This document shows, in pieces, positions 16,002 to 25,046 of a DNA stretch of 38,184 nucleotides. Below the pieces are notes generated by a model. The model was not told the origin of the DNA. It saw nothing but the letters and a program-made list of their open reading frames with translations, and did not search any database. This stretch comes from Halomonadaceae bacterium (GTDB lineage: Bacteria > Pseudomonadota > Gammaproteobacteria > Pseudomonadales > Oleiphilaceae), in assembly GCA_007692645.1 (NCBI GenBank), contig REBR01000170.1, positions 1 through 38,184 on the forward strand, read 5' to 3'. Each line of letters starts with the position of its first letter. The stretch's first letter is position 1. The position numbers and the translations under genes were made by a program.

Positions 16002-17405
16002 TCAGCTTTGGCTGATTTTCTTTCTCGGAATGCCCAGGCGCTGTCGCCGCTCCCACAGTGACTTGCGGCTGATGCCGAGCTTCTGGGCAAGTTCGGTTTC
16101 ACTCATACGGTCTTGATTTTCTAACACAAAGTGCTGGAAATAATCTTCCAGGGACAAGTCGTTAGGGAGTTCTTCCTCGCTTTCAGCAACCTCGGGTTCA
16201 TCACTGTTTATCAGTCCTGCCGGAATATGGACGCCGTCTTCCTGGTCAAGATCCAGTAATTCCGGGGTAATCAGGTCGCCATCGCACATGATCACGGCAC
16301 GCTCTATGGCGTTCTCCAGCTCCCGCACATTGCCCGGCCAGCGATAGGTCTCGATCAGACGCATGGCCTCTGGTGACAGAGAGAAGTCGCTCTTGCCCAG
16401 TTTGTTCCCCATGGTATGCAAAAAGCGTTTAGCCAGTTCCAGAATATCTTCACTGCGGTCACGCAGGGGAGGTAATCGCACCTGCATAACATTGAGCCGG
16501 TAATACAGATCTTCCCGGAACTCACCGGTGCGGGTCATGGCGCGCAGGTTACGGTGGGTCGCTGCCACCATGCGCACATCCACTTTGCGGCTTTGGGTGG
16601 AGCCGACCCGGCGAATCTCCCCTTCCTGTAATACCCGTAGCAGTCGCGCCTGGGCTTCCGGTGGCAACTCGCCGATTTCATCCAGAAACAGGGTGCCGCC
16701 GTCTGCCGCTTCTATCAGACCGGTACGGGCAGAGGCGGCGCCGGTAAAGGCGCCTTTTTCATGGCCAAACAGTTCCGATTCAATCAGGGTTTCCGGAATG
16801 GCGGCACAGTTGACGGAAATAATCGGATAGCTGGCCCTGGCATTAAGCAGGTGCAGGGCCTGAGCTGCCAGTTCCTTACCGGTGCCGGATTCTCCCATGA
16901 TCAGGACCGTGGTGTCCGTAGGGGCCACTTTACGGATCAGGCGGAAGACTTTCTGCATCGCTTCACACTGACCCACCATAATGCGGCTGGGGTCGCCTTC
17001 GGCAATGCCATCTTGTTCTTCACCAGCGCCGGTGTCCGCGCTCTGGGCGGGCATGGGGTGGCGGGCCAGGATCTGGCGGATGGTGGCCAGCATTTCATCG
17101 TGGTCAAAGGGTTTGGCAATATAGTCCACGGCCCCCAGTTTCATGGAGTCCACCGCGGAGCGCAGACTGGCGTAACTGGTCATGATCAATACCGGCACTG
17201 AACCGGCACGGTGAATCAGCTCCGTGCCAGGGGCGCCAGGCAGACGTAAATCGGTGATCACCAGGTCAAACTCGTTGAGGTCAAACCGGTCGCAGGCGTC
17301 ACCTACGGATTCCCCGGTGTCTACCTGGTATTGATTGTGTTCAAGCAGCTTTTTCAGGGCTGTGCGAATCACGACTTCGTCTTCCACCACAAGAATACGA
17401 CTCAT
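16002..17405 (-). CDS. cbrB: Sigma-54-dependent response regulator CbrB (NtrC family)
   Basis: Transcription activator of carbon/nitrogen balance, phosphorylated by CbrA. 467 residues: a receiver domain with the phospho-acceptor D52 (VITDLRLPG); a central AAA+ domain with Walker A GESGTGKE, the sigma-54 contact loop GAFTGA and LFLDEIGELP; and a C-terminal Fis-type helix-turn-helix (ETELAQKLGISRKSLWERR). The start overlaps the cbrA stop by four bases (ATGA). Identification as CbrB rather than another NtrC-type regulator rests on the partner kinase with a transporter domain, the CbrX gene, and the CrcZ-like RNA and pcnB downstream. Its most likely direct target is the promoter at 15829-15844. 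Confidence 0.93.
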   Translation of the reverse strand: MSRILVVEDEVVIRTALKKLLEHNQYQVDTGESVGDACDRFDLNEFDLVITDLRLPGAPGTELIHRAGSVPVLIMTSYASLRSAVDSMKLGAVDYIAKPFDHDEMLATIRQILARHPMPAQSADTGAGEEQDGIAEGDPSRIMVGQCEAMQKVFRLIRKVAPTDTTVLIMGESGTGKELAAQALHLLNARASYPIISVNCAAIPETLIESELFGHEKGAFTGAASARTGLIEAADGGTLFLDEIGELPPEAQARLLRVLQEGEIRRVGSTQSRKVDVRMVAATHRNLRAMTRTGEFREDLYYRLNVMQVRLPPLRDRSEDILELAKRFLHTMGNKLGKSDFSLSPEAMRLIETYRWPGNVRELENAIERAVIMCDGDLITPELLDLDQEDGVHIPAGLINSDEPEVAESEEELPNDLSLEDYFQHFVLENQDRMSETELAQKLGISRKSLWERRQRLGIPRKKISQS

Positions 17406-20377
17406 ACCGACTGATCCTGATTGGCTGGCTGTGGTCCCTGTAGCGGGTCTGTTGGTGCTGCTGGCAGCTTCAGGCGAATACAGGTGCCCCGCTGCAGGGT
17501 TTTATCCGTGGGGCTGTCCACTTGCACATTGCCATAGTGTTCTTCAATGATGCTGTAAACCAGGGACAGGCCCAGGCCGGTGCCCTGATCCGGGCCTTTG
17601 GTTGTGTAAAACGGCTCAAAGATATGATCCTGCTGATCGGCAGGAATACCATGGCCCTGATCACAGACCGCAATAATAGCTGAGTGGCCATCACGGTGGC
17701 CACTGATGTCGATGTGGCTGCCATCCGGTGAGGCGTCACGGGCGTTGGCCAGCAGGTTAATAAACACCTGTACCAGCCGTTGTTCATCCCCCAGTACCCA
17801 GAGGTCTTGCGGGCACTGGTTGAGGTAGCGGATTTCCCGCTCACGGTCACCCAGTGATAGCAGATTAATGGCCTCCTGCACACAGCGAAACACCGGTACC
17901 GGTTCATGGGGGTTGTGGGTGCTGTGGTTGCCGGCCCGGGCGAAGTTCATCAGTGATTGCTGAATGCTGGAAATGCGTTTTGTCTGAATCAGTATCTGTT
18001 CGGCGGTTTCCAGCACGTTAACGTCATCGGTTTCCAGTTTCAGATTCTGGGCCAGGCAGGCTATGCCGGTGACCGGGTTACCCACTTCATGGGCCACGCC
18101 GGCGGCGAGCCGGCCAACAGAGGCCAGACGTTCACTGTGAATCAGTTCGTCTTCCAGTAGCCGGGCTTCGGTTTGGTCTTCCACCAGAATCACCGTGCCC
18201 CCCTCCGGGTGTTCCGGACCGCCGATGGCGGACTGGTGCAGGTTAAACCAATGGGGGAAACCATCCACCTCCACCCGGTGTTTCGGCAGGTGGTCAGTGT
18301 CGCTGGCATTGAACTCCCACAGCAGGGGGCCCCAGGGGGCAGGCAGGCTGTGGAGGTTGGCGCCGATAATCTCCCGGGCTTCAATGCCGGTGAGGGTTTC
18401 CATGGCCTGGTTCCACATCAGTAGTTCGTTGTCATTGCCAACGGAGCAGGCGGCTACCGGCAGGTCCTGGAGGATCTGCCGGTAATGCCGCCGCAGGCTG
18501 TCCAATTCCGCTGCCAGGCCAGTCAGCCGTGAGCGGTAGTCTTCCAGGGCGGTTTCGACAAAATGAATATCATGCCCGGGGCGGGCTCCTCCCAGGGGTT
18601 TAAAGCCCAGGTTGCGGCGAATAATATCGCTGGCCATGGCCGGGCCCAGCAGGCCAGACAGGTTGGCCTCCAGCTGATCACGCAGCCGGCGCAGTGGGTA
18701 AGGGCGGTATTCCACCGGCGGCAGATCCAACTGGACCAGGGCCTGGTTAACTTCCCGCTGAGCCACAATATCCCCTAAAGGCACGGCCAGCTGGGTCTTG
18801 AAATCTTCTGATGAGCTGGCCAGCAATTCCCGCCGGTGTGGCCGGGACAGGGCGCCCATGGAGCAGGACTGTGCAGCACTCACCTCATCAGCGCTGGTGG
18901 AGGTGAGCAGGGTAACCGCCGCAAACACCATCACGTTCAGGGTCAGCGAAAAGAAAGTATAAATATGCCAGTTATCCGGATCCTGGGGCGGTGGTACGGT
19001 CATGCCCATCAGGCTCATCAGGTCAATGGCAAAGGTCATGGGTAGCACCATGGTCAGTAACCACAGGCCAATACCGGTTAGCAGGCCGGCGATCACCCCT
19101 TTACTGTTGCCCTCTGGCCAATAAATAACCCCCAGAACCCCCGGTAACAGCTGCAGCACCCCTGCCAGGGCGACAAAACCCAACACCGATAGTGCCAGGC
19201 CCTGGCCAATAAAATAATGGAAGGCCAGAGCCGCCAGAATGATGGCGGCAATCAGCAGCCGTTTGGTCCACTGCAGCCAGGTGTAAATGTTGTGTTTTTC
19301 CCGGGGCGGGTAAAGGGGCAGCACCAGGTGGTTAAGCAGCATGCCCGACAATGCCAGGGTCAGTACAATCATCAGGGCGCTGGCAGCAGACATTCCGGCC
19401 AGATAAGCCAGCAGGGTCATGGTGGGGGATTCCAGCACCAGACCCAGGCCAACGGCAAAATAATCCGGGGTCAGGGGGATCTCAAGGTAAATGCCCGCCC
19501 ACAGAATGACCGGCACCGGCAAGGCGAGCAGCAGCAGATAAAGGGGCAGGCCCCAGCTGGCCCGGGCCAGGGCGGTGGGGCTGGGGTTTTCGGTAAAGGT
19601 CATGTGAAACATGTGTGGCATAACCAATACCGCGGCAAAGGAAACCAGCAGCAGGGCGCGCCAGTTGCCATCCCCCATGTGCCGTTCAAGGCCACTGATA
19701 TGGGGTTCCTGTGCTTGCAGCCAGGCGTCCAGACCACCCAGGCCATTAAACACGGTAAACAGCAGCATGGCGCCCAGGGCCAGCATGGCAACCAGTTTCA
19801 CCAGGGCTTCGAAGGCGATAGCCATGACCAGGCCCTCATGGCTTTCGACGCCATGGTGATGGCGAGCCCCGAACAGTACGGAAAAAATCATCACCATGGC
19901 GCTGAAGACCAGGGCCAGATGAACAATATTGGCTTCCGGAGCCAGAATGGACAGGGCGGTGGAGACTGCCTGAATCTGCAGCCCCAGTAACGACATGATG
20001 GCTGCAGTGGAGCACAGGGTCACCAGGGTACCGGCCCACTGGCTGCGGTAACGGAAAGTGAACAGGTCTGCCAGTGAGGTAAGCTGGTAGGAGCGGGCAA
20101 TACGCAATATGGGGTGGAGCAGAACCGGAGCCAGCAAAAAGGCACCACAGATGCCCAGATAATAGGCCAGATAACCATAGCCAAAGTCGTTGGCCATGGA
20201 CACGGCACCAAACACCGCCCATGCGCCGGCATAGACACCGAGGCTTAAGATATAAATCAGCGGGTGGCGGGCCCAGTGACGGGGGATCAGGCCCCGCTCG
20301 GTAGCCTGGGCAATGGCAAACAATAACGACAGGTAAGCGGCGCTCAATAGCAGCAGCTGGGTCAGGCTAAAATTCAT
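17402..20377 (-). CDS. cbrA: Sensor histidine kinase CbrA with sodium/solute symporter domain
   Basis: Membrane histidine kinase of 991 residues that pairs with CbrB. The first ~500 residues are a multi-spanning SSS-family (SLC5-like) transporter domain, beginning MNFSLTQLLLLSAAYLSLLF and with more than ten hydrophobic segments; family members have been linked to histidine uptake. A linker and PAS domain follow (LLMWNQAMETLTGIEARE, about 650). The kinase core has the H-box GVAHEVGNP with H763, N-box LLANARDAS, G1 DQGHGIPA, F-box FEPFYTTK and G2 GTGLGLSL. The signal it senses is not settled in the family. The ATG lies inside the 3' end of cbrX (11-base overlap), implying translational coupling; its stop overlaps cbrB. 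Confidence 0.95.
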   Translation of the reverse strand: MNFSLTQLLLLSAAYLSLLFAIAQATERGLIPRHWARHPLIYILSLGVYAGAWAVFGAVSMANDFGYGYLAYYLGICGAFLLAPVLLHPILRIARSYQLTSLADLFTFRYRSQWAGTLVTLCSTAAIMSLLGLQIQAVSTALSILAPEANIVHLALVFSAMVMIFSVLFGARHHHGVESHEGLVMAIAFEALVKLVAMLALGAMLLFTVFNGLGGLDAWLQAQEPHISGLERHMGDGNWRALLLVSFAAVLVMPHMFHMTFTENPSPTALARASWGLPLYLLLLALPVPVILWAGIYLEIPLTPDYFAVGLGLVLESPTMTLLAYLAGMSAASALMIVLTLALSGMLLNHLVLPLYPPREKHNIYTWLQWTKRLLIAAIILAALAFHYFIGQGLALSVLGFVALAGVLQLLPGVLGVIYWPEGNSKGVIAGLLTGIGLWLLTMVLPMTFAIDLMSLMGMTVPPPQDPDNWHIYTFFSLTLNVMVFAAVTLLTSTSADEVSAAQSCSMGALSRPHRRELLASSSEDFKTQLAVPLGDIVAQREVNQALVQLDLPPVEYRPYPLRRLRDQLEANLSGLLGPAMASDIIRRNLGFKPLGGARPGHDIHFVETALEDYRSRLTGLAAELDSLRRHYRQILQDLPVAACSVGNDNELLMWNQAMETLTGIEAREIIGANLHSLPAPWGPLLWEFNASDTDHLPKHRVEVDGFPHWFNLHQSAIGGPEHPEGGTVILVEDQTEARLLEDELIHSERLASVGRLAAGVAHEVGNPVTGIACLAQNLKLETDDVNVLETAEQILIQTKRISSIQQSLMNFARAGNHSTHNPHEPVPVFRCVQEAINLLSLGDREREIRYLNQCPQDLWVLGDEQRLVQVFINLLANARDASPDGSHIDISGHRDGHSAIIAVCDQGHGIPADQQDHIFEPFYTTKGPDQGTGLGLSLVYSIIEEHYGNVQVDSPTDKTLQRGTCIRLKLPAAPTDPLQGPQPANQDQSV

Positions 20378-20543
20378 TGGGGTCTCTGCGTATATCCAGC
20401 CAGAATGCCAGGCCGATCAGTACCAGCCAGATGATAAATGGGCGATACCAGGCGCTGTCGGTTTCAATCCACCAATCCATAATGGTGGGTGAGAAAATAT
20501 ACACGGCCAATACCAGCAAAAAGACCAGACGATAGATATACAT
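20367..20543 (-). CDS. cbrX: Small membrane protein CbrX
   Basis: A 58-residue reading frame (MYIYRLVFLLVLAVYIFSP... to ...LDIRRDPNEF) whose last 11 bases overlap the start of cbrA. Two hydrophobic segments (about 5-20 and 36-49) flank a tryptophan-rich stretch containing IMDWWIE, and the C-terminus is charged (RRD). Position, size and the 'YIFSP-MDWW' pattern match the cbrX gene of Pseudomonas, which sits in front of cbrA and whose translation is coupled to it. Its biochemical role is unknown. The ribosome site is poor (AAAGAG some distance upstream), so low expression is plausible. Confidence 0.85.
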   Translation of the reverse strand: MYIYRLVFLLVLAVYIFSPTIMDWWIETDSAWYRPFIIWLVLIGLAFWLDIRRDPNEF

Positions 20544-20569
20544 GGGTGACTAAAGCTCTTTTTAGGCAA

Positions 20570-21460
20570 TTAGCTGGGTACCGCTAAGCTACCCCCGGCA
20601 GCTACGGGGCCGGGCAGGGCAGTTGCGCGCCAGTGTTGTTGGGCCCAGGCCAGTATCTCGGTCACCGGGGCTGGCTGCAAGTCTGCCGGGGGAGACTGGT
20701 GCAGGCTGCGCAGGGCGCACCACAGGTTATTACCCGCCTGCCGGTCATCCAGTGCCGGAGCATGGGTCTGCTTGCTCAGTTTCTGCCCCTGGGCGTTACA
20801 CAGCAGGGGGATGTGCAGATACCCAGGGGCAGGCTGTGCCAGGGCCTGGTACAAGGCCAGATGGATCGGGGTGGATTCCAGCAGGTCCTGGCCCCTGACG
20901 ATCTGGTTGACCCCCTGGTCAATGTCGTCACAGACCACCCCCAGGTGATAGGCATAGTAGCCTTCTTTGCGTTTGAGCACCGGATCGTCCTGCTCTGCCA
21001 CCAGATGGTAAGAGAGCGCACCCAGCAGGCGGTCCTGCCACTGGCCCTCGGTGTCACTTAAGGCAAAGCGCAAAGCCCGGGGAGCCGGGCTTTGCCAGTC
21101 CGGCTGCTGCCGGCAGTGGCGGGGGTGGTAGCCGTCTGCTGCCTGCAGCTCTTTGCGGCTGCAGGGGCAGGGGTATATACGCCCCTGTTGCTGCCACTGG
21201 TGCAGCAGTTGTTCATAAGCCTGATGGCGCTGGGACTGATAGTGAACGGGTCCGTCCCAGTGCAGGCCATGGGCTTCAAGACTGTTAAGAATGGCATCCC
21301 GGGCACTGATCGACTCCCGCAAGGGGTCCAGATCCTCAATACGCAGCAGCCAGCGACCCTGATGCTGGCGGGCATCCAGGTAACTGGCCAGTGCAGCAAC
21401 CAGGGAGCCCTGGTGCAAAGGTCCGGTGGGGGAGGGAGCAAAGCGGCCGCAATAGGTCAT
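20570..21460 (-). CDS. gluQ: Glutamyl-Q tRNA(Asp) synthetase
   Basis: A truncated glutamyl-tRNA synthetase paralogue that attaches glutamate to queuosine at position 34 of tRNA-Asp. 296 residues, as expected for a protein lacking the anticodon-binding half. GRFAPSPTGPLHQGSL carries the HIGH-type signature, CPCSRKEL with C98, C100 and later C116 forms the zinc site, and GQKLSKQTHA (about 228) is the KMSKS-type motif. It begins 10 bases after dksA and is probably co-transcribed with it, a conserved arrangement in gammaproteobacteria (dksA-yadB). Followed by cbrX after 26 bases, so read-through into the cbr genes is possible. Confidence 0.97.
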   Translation of the reverse strand: MTYCGRFAPSPTGPLHQGSLVAALASYLDARQHQGRWLLRIEDLDPLRESISARDAILNSLEAHGLHWDGPVHYQSQRHQAYEQLLHQWQQQGRIYPCPCSRKELQAADGYHPRHCRQQPDWQSPAPRALRFALSDTEGQWQDRLLGALSYHLVAEQDDPVLKRKEGYYAYHLGVVCDDIDQGVNQIVRGQDLLESTPIHLALYQALAQPAPGYLHIPLLCNAQGQKLSKQTHAPALDDRQAGNNLWCALRSLHQSPPADLQPAPVTEILAWAQQHWRATALPGPVAAGGSLAVPS

Positions 21461-21470
21461 CGGCCGCTAC

Positions 21471-21911
21471 TCAGACGCCGGTCTGTTTCTCGCGAATTTC
21501 AGACAGGGTCTTACAGTCGATACACAGGGTAGCTGTGGGGCGTGCTTCCAGGCGGCGGATACCGATCTCGACGCCACACTGATCACAGAAGCCATAATCG
21601 TCTTTGTCGATGGCATCGATGGTCTTGTCGATTTTGCGAATCAGTTTGCGCTCCCGGTCCCGGGTGCGCAATTCCAGGCTGAATTCTTCTTCCTGGGTTG
21701 CCCGGTCGCTGGGGTCAGCATAGTTTGCAGCATCTTCCTGCAGGTGGTGCATGGTGCGATCCACCTCTTCCATCAGTTCCTGTTTCCAGGAGAGCAGGAT
21801 TTGCCGGAAGTGTTCACGCTGATCTTCATTCATGTACTCCTCGCCCTTGACGGGCTGGTACGGGGTGAATTCAGCGAGCTCTTCGTTTGCTTTAGTATGC
21901 GTATTCGGCAT
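21471..21911 (-). CDS. dksA: RNA polymerase-binding transcription factor DksA
   Basis: Binds in the secondary channel of RNA polymerase and, with ppGpp, represses rRNA promoters and activates amino-acid operons. 146 residues. The coiled-coil tip DPSDRA carries the functional aspartates (D66, D69), followed by QEEEFSLELRTRDRERKL. The zinc finger has C109, C112, C130 and C133 (FCDQCG and LCIDC), i.e. the classic four-cysteine DksA, not the cysteine-poor DksA2. A possible promoter lies at 21999-22028. Divergent from sfsA; gluQ follows after ten bases. Confidence 0.98.
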   Translation of the reverse strand: MPNTHTKANEELAEFTPYQPVKGEEYMNEDQREHFRQILLSWKQELMEEVDRTMHHLQEDAANYADPSDRATQEEEFSLELRTRDRERKLIRKIDKTIDAIDKDDYGFCDQCGVEIGIRRLEARPTATLCIDCKTLSEIREKQTGV

Positions 21912-21998
21912 CGGTCCTGCCTCTTGATAATGCTGCTACCGGTGCCTGTTGGCCACGCCGGCAATCTGGATTCTGTTCAGTGACTGCTCAATAGTATC

Positions 21999-22028
21999 TT
22001 TATAGAACAAGGATACCCCTATGGGCAA
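21999..22028 (-). promoter_or_regulatory. Possible dksA promoter
   Basis: Minus strand TTGCCC (22023-22028, 4 of 6) and TATAAA (21999-22004, 5 of 6) with an 18-base spacer, about 90 bases before the dksA ATG. No other strong match in the dksA-sfsA gap. Confidence 0.45.
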
Positions 22029-22069
22029 GATTGCGAAACGTAGCAGATTCCGCGGGGGGTAGCTAGTGT

Positions 22070-22096
22070 CCTGTGCACAGGCAGGATATTATCCTG
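22070..22096. repeat. Two adjacent palindromes upstream of sfsA
   Basis: CCTGTGCACAGG (22070-22081) is a perfect 12-base palindrome and is immediately followed by CAGGATATTATCCTG (22082-22096), with 7-base arms around one central T. They lie 35-60 bases before the sfsA ATG; the second contains a -10-like TATTAT. An operator pair is plausible; no known factor is recognised. Confidence 0.5.
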
Positions 22097-22130
22097 ACCC
22101 CGGTCAACTTCTGATGGTAGGGAATTCCCC

Positions 22131-22841
22131 ATGCAATTCAGCCCCCCGCTGGTTCCAGGCACGCTAATTCGACGTTACAAGCGCTTTCTGGCAGATGTGA
22201 CCCTGGATGACGGCAGCACAGTGATCGCTCACTGCCCCAATACCGGCTCCATGATGGCCTGTTGTGACCCCGGCAGCAGGGTATGGCTCAGTCCGGCCAA
22301 CAATCCCAAGCGCAAGCTGGCATTCACCTGGGAGCTGGTACAGGTGGCCGACGATGCGTTGGCCTGTATTCATACCGGGCGCCCAAATGCCGTAATGGGG
22401 GACCTGTTGCGGGCAGGGCTGGAGCCTACCCTGGCGGGGTATAGGGTTCAGCAGGCGGAAGTGCGTTATGGCAGTGAGAAAAGCCGCATCGACTGGTTGC
22501 TGAGCGGTCATGACAGTGCCCCCCAGGCTTGGGTGGAGGTGAAAAATGTCACTTTGGGGGAGGCGGGGATCGCTTATTTTCCCGATGCGGTTACCCTGCG
22601 TGGGCAAAAGCACCTGCGGGAGCTGATGGCCTGCGTAGCCCAGGGGGACCGGGGGGTGCTGTTATTTTGTGTCAGCCATACCGGGGTCAGTGAAGTCAGG
22701 CCCGCTGACGGCATTGACCCGGTGTATGGTCAATTGCTGCGCCAGGCGGTGGCAGCAGGGGTGGAATGCTACGCCTGGCAGCTGGCTATTACTCCAGAGG
22801 GAATGGGACCCGCCCGATCGTTGCCGGTGGTGCTGAGTTAA
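22131..22841 (+). CDS. sfsA: SfsA family nuclease/regulatory protein
   Basis: Named for sugar fermentation stimulation in E. coli; the family has an OB-like N-terminal domain and a nuclease-like C-terminal domain, and a nucleic-acid role is suspected. 236 residues (E. coli 234). Family segments are [23 protein letters not shown], and the nuclease-fold residues in [19 protein letters not shown] and [26 protein letters not shown] lies before the ATG. The order sfsA-dksA-gluQ-pcnB-folK is conserved in gammaproteobacteria, here with sfsA inverted relative to dksA and the cbr system inserted before pcnB. Confidence 0.95.
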   Translation: MQFSPPLVPGTLIRRYKRFLADVTLDDGSTVIAHCPNTGSMMACCDPGSRVWLSPANNPKRKLAFTWELVQVADDALACIHTGRPNAVMGDLLRAGLEPTLAGYRVQQAEVRYGSEKSRIDWLLSGHDSAPQAWVEVKNVTLGEAGIAYFPDAVTLRGQKHLRELMACVAQGDRGVLLFCVSHTGVSEVRPADGIDPVYGQLLRQAVAAGVECYAWQLAITPEGMGPARSLPVVLS

Positions 22842-22856
22842 GAGGGTTAAATTCCC

Positions 22857-23213
22857 TTAACTGTGTTGGTAGCGCATGCGGGTGCCGTGGTTGAGGGACA
22901 TGACGATTTCATCCGCCTGCAGTGAGGCGGGGAAATAGCAGCCGGAGATCTGGGCGCCGGCAATGCTGGCCCCTTCCAGGTTGGTGTCCCGGAAATCAAT
23001 GCCCCGCAGGTCAGAGCCGCGAAAGTAAGCCTGTTGCAGATCCAGCCCCTGGGCATCCAGGCCCCGCAGATCGAGCCCCCGTAAATCACAGTAGGCAAAG
23101 CTTGGCAGTTCCCCCGCGTTCCCCCGTGCTTCATTAAAAGCGCGAATATTTTCGTTGCGCAAAGCCTGGTACAGGGGGTGATCGATGACCCGGACATCTT
23201 CGGAATGATTCAT
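22857..23213 (-). CDS. Pentapeptide-repeat protein
   Basis: 118 residues. The N-terminal ~45 residues look globular, then about eight five-residue turns follow the A(D/N)Lxx pattern (CDLRG LDLRG LDAQG LDLQQ, then SDLRG IDFRD TNLEG), which would form a short right-handed beta-helix. Start set at ATG 23213 (MNHSEDVRV) because GAGGGT lies just upstream; a possible start at 23225 has none. A perfect TATAAT reads on the minus strand at 23244-23249 but without a good -35. Function unknown: such short pentapeptide proteins are not necessarily gyrase-protection factors. Convergent with sfsA. Confidence 0.8.
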   Translation of the reverse strand: MNHSEDVRVIDHPLYQALRNENIRAFNEARGNAGELPSFAYCDLRGLDLRGLDAQGLDLQQAYFRGSDLRGIDFRDTNLEGASIAGAQISGCYFPASLQADEIVMSLNHGTRMRYQHS

Positions 23214-23296
23214 TGGTACCCTCATTAATGGCAGTCTGATTGAATTATAGTCAATATCCTGCCATGGGTTAGCCTGGGGTTCGCAGACCCCACAGA

Positions 23297-24865
23297 TTAA
23301 TGATGACCGAAGTGGGCCTTGATCCGCTTTGCCAGGTCCGTCAGCAGCGAAGACTGTTCCGAGCCGATGCGCAAGGTCAGGCGGCGCTCGTCGTCGGTTA
23401 GGGGCTCTGACACCTGTAACTGCTTGTCCAGAACCGCTTCATCCGCCTCTGACACCTCATTGCCACTGGCCGCCCGGCGTTGCAGCCGTTCCCGCAGTAA
23501 CGCTTCCGGGGCATCACATACCAGGATCATGGCAGGTACGCCCTGTTCTTCAGCCACCGCGATCAGTAGGCTGCGCTCCGCCTCTCGCAGGGCGGCGGAG
23601 TCCACAATGACCCCCAGCCCTGCCTGCAGTATCTGCCGGGACAGGTCGGCCAGGCGCTGGTAGGTGCGCTTGGTGGCCTCGGGGGTATAAATGCCCTGAT
23701 CCAGGGCGCCGCGGCTGCTCTCATTGGGTGCCAGGCCAAACAGGCGTTTGCGTTCCACATCACTGCGGATGCGCACGGCCCCCAGGGTTTCACTCAGGTG
23801 AAGTGACGCATGGGACTTACCGCTGCCGGAGTAACCAGTGGTCAGGATCAGGTAGCGGTCGGGAATGCCTGCATAACTTTCAGCCAGGTCTGCATACTGG
23901 CAGTAACGCTGGTACAGGGCTTCTTTGTCTTCCCCAGACAGGCCGTCGTTACCCATGGTGAACAGGGCAATTTTAGCCCGCACCATGGCCCGGTAGGCTT
24001 TATAGAAACTCAGCAGTGGCAGGGCGTCAAAGTCCCCGGTGTGCTCCAGGTAACGATCCAGCAAACGGCTGGCGTAGTGGGTCAGCCCCCGGTCTTCCAG
24101 GTCCATCAGCAGGAAAGCCAGGTCATTGAAGACATCAATAAAGCGGAATTCATCATTGAATTCAATACAGTCAAATACCGTGACCTCACCGTTATGCAGA
24201 GTGATGTTGGCCAGGTGAAGGTCGCCGTGGCACTCCCGCACAAAACCCTTTTCGTGGCGGGCAGCAATGACCGGTTTGAGCCGCTCCAGGGTGGATTCGG
24301 ACCAGGCTTCAATCATATCCAGCTGCAGCAAACGCTGGGGCTCGCTGATCATGGGGCGAATCTGCTCGAAATTCTGCACCATGGGGGCTTCCACCCCGCT
24401 GACGGAACCTAGCATGCTGTCCTTGCTGACCCGGGGAACCGACTGGTGAAAGGCCGCCACCTGGGTGGCCAGCTGGTCGATATGCTCCGGTGCCAGGGCA
24501 TCCTGTTCCACCAGGGAGACGAACATGCCGGCCTGGTCGAACTGGCGCATGCGAATGGCGTATTCAAAGGCCTCACCGCTGCCCCCCAGTTCCGGTGCCT
24601 CTGGGCTACCGGTGATGGGGATCACGTCCAGGTAAAGTTCCGGTGCCAGGCGCTGGTTCAGGCGCACTTCCGCCCCACAGAAATTTTTGCGCCGCTCCAG
24701 GGTGGAGAAATCGAGAAAGCCAAAATCCATGGGCTTCTTGATCTTGTAGGCATAGCTGCCGGTGAGCAGCACCCAGGAAATATGGGTTTCCAGCAGTTGA
24801 ATGTCACTGACCTCATGGTCATGGCGGGCGGGGTCCTGCAGGGCCTGGATCAGTTCGCGACTCAC
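23297..24865 (-). CDS. Bifunctional aminoglycoside-phosphotransferase-like/P-loop kinase protein
   Basis: A conserved two-domain protein of 522 residues. The N-terminal part (about 1-330) resembles aminoglycoside/choline kinases: SYAYKIKKPMDFGFLDFST with the ATP-site lysines, the catalytic loop VRECHGDLHLANITL and metal site VFDCIEFND. The C-terminal part (about 335-522) is a small P-loop kinase/ATPase with Walker A GYSGSGKSHAS and a SDVERKRLFGL segment like zeta-toxin or nucleotide kinases. The GTG start is supported by AAGGAG six bases upstream. The fusion is widespread in proteobacteria, usually annotated as an AAA ATPase; substrates are not known and drug resistance should not be assumed. 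Divergent from mrcB. Confidence 0.88.
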   Translation of the reverse strand: MSRELIQALQDPARHDHEVSDIQLLETHISWVLLTGSYAYKIKKPMDFGFLDFSTLERRKNFCGAEVRLNQRLAPELYLDVIPITGSPEAPELGGSGEAFEYAIRMRQFDQAGMFVSLVEQDALAPEHIDQLATQVAAFHQSVPRVSKDSMLGSVSGVEAPMVQNFEQIRPMISEPQRLLQLDMIEAWSESTLERLKPVIAARHEKGFVRECHGDLHLANITLHNGEVTVFDCIEFNDEFRFIDVFNDLAFLLMDLEDRGLTHYASRLLDRYLEHTGDFDALPLLSFYKAYRAMVRAKIALFTMGNDGLSGEDKEALYQRYCQYADLAESYAGIPDRYLILTTGYSGSGKSHASLHLSETLGAVRIRSDVERKRLFGLAPNESSRGALDQGIYTPEATKRTYQRLADLSRQILQAGLGVIVDSAALREAERSLLIAVAEEQGVPAMILVCDAPEALLRERLQRRAASGNEVSEADEAVLDKQLQVSEPLTDDERRLTLRIGSEQSSLLTDLAKRIKAHFGHH

Positions 24866-25046
24866 GCTGAGCTCCTTAACGGGTAATCAAAGGTGTTGTT
24901 CTGAGTGCCATCTGGGCACTGCACCGTGACAACGGTAATAATTGGTAATCATCATACCGGCTGCGACCTTGTTAAGGTAAGTGCCTTCGCACAACCGGCA
25001 AAAAAGTCTGTCGGCGATTACCTGTCACCCCCTATACTATGGCGCC

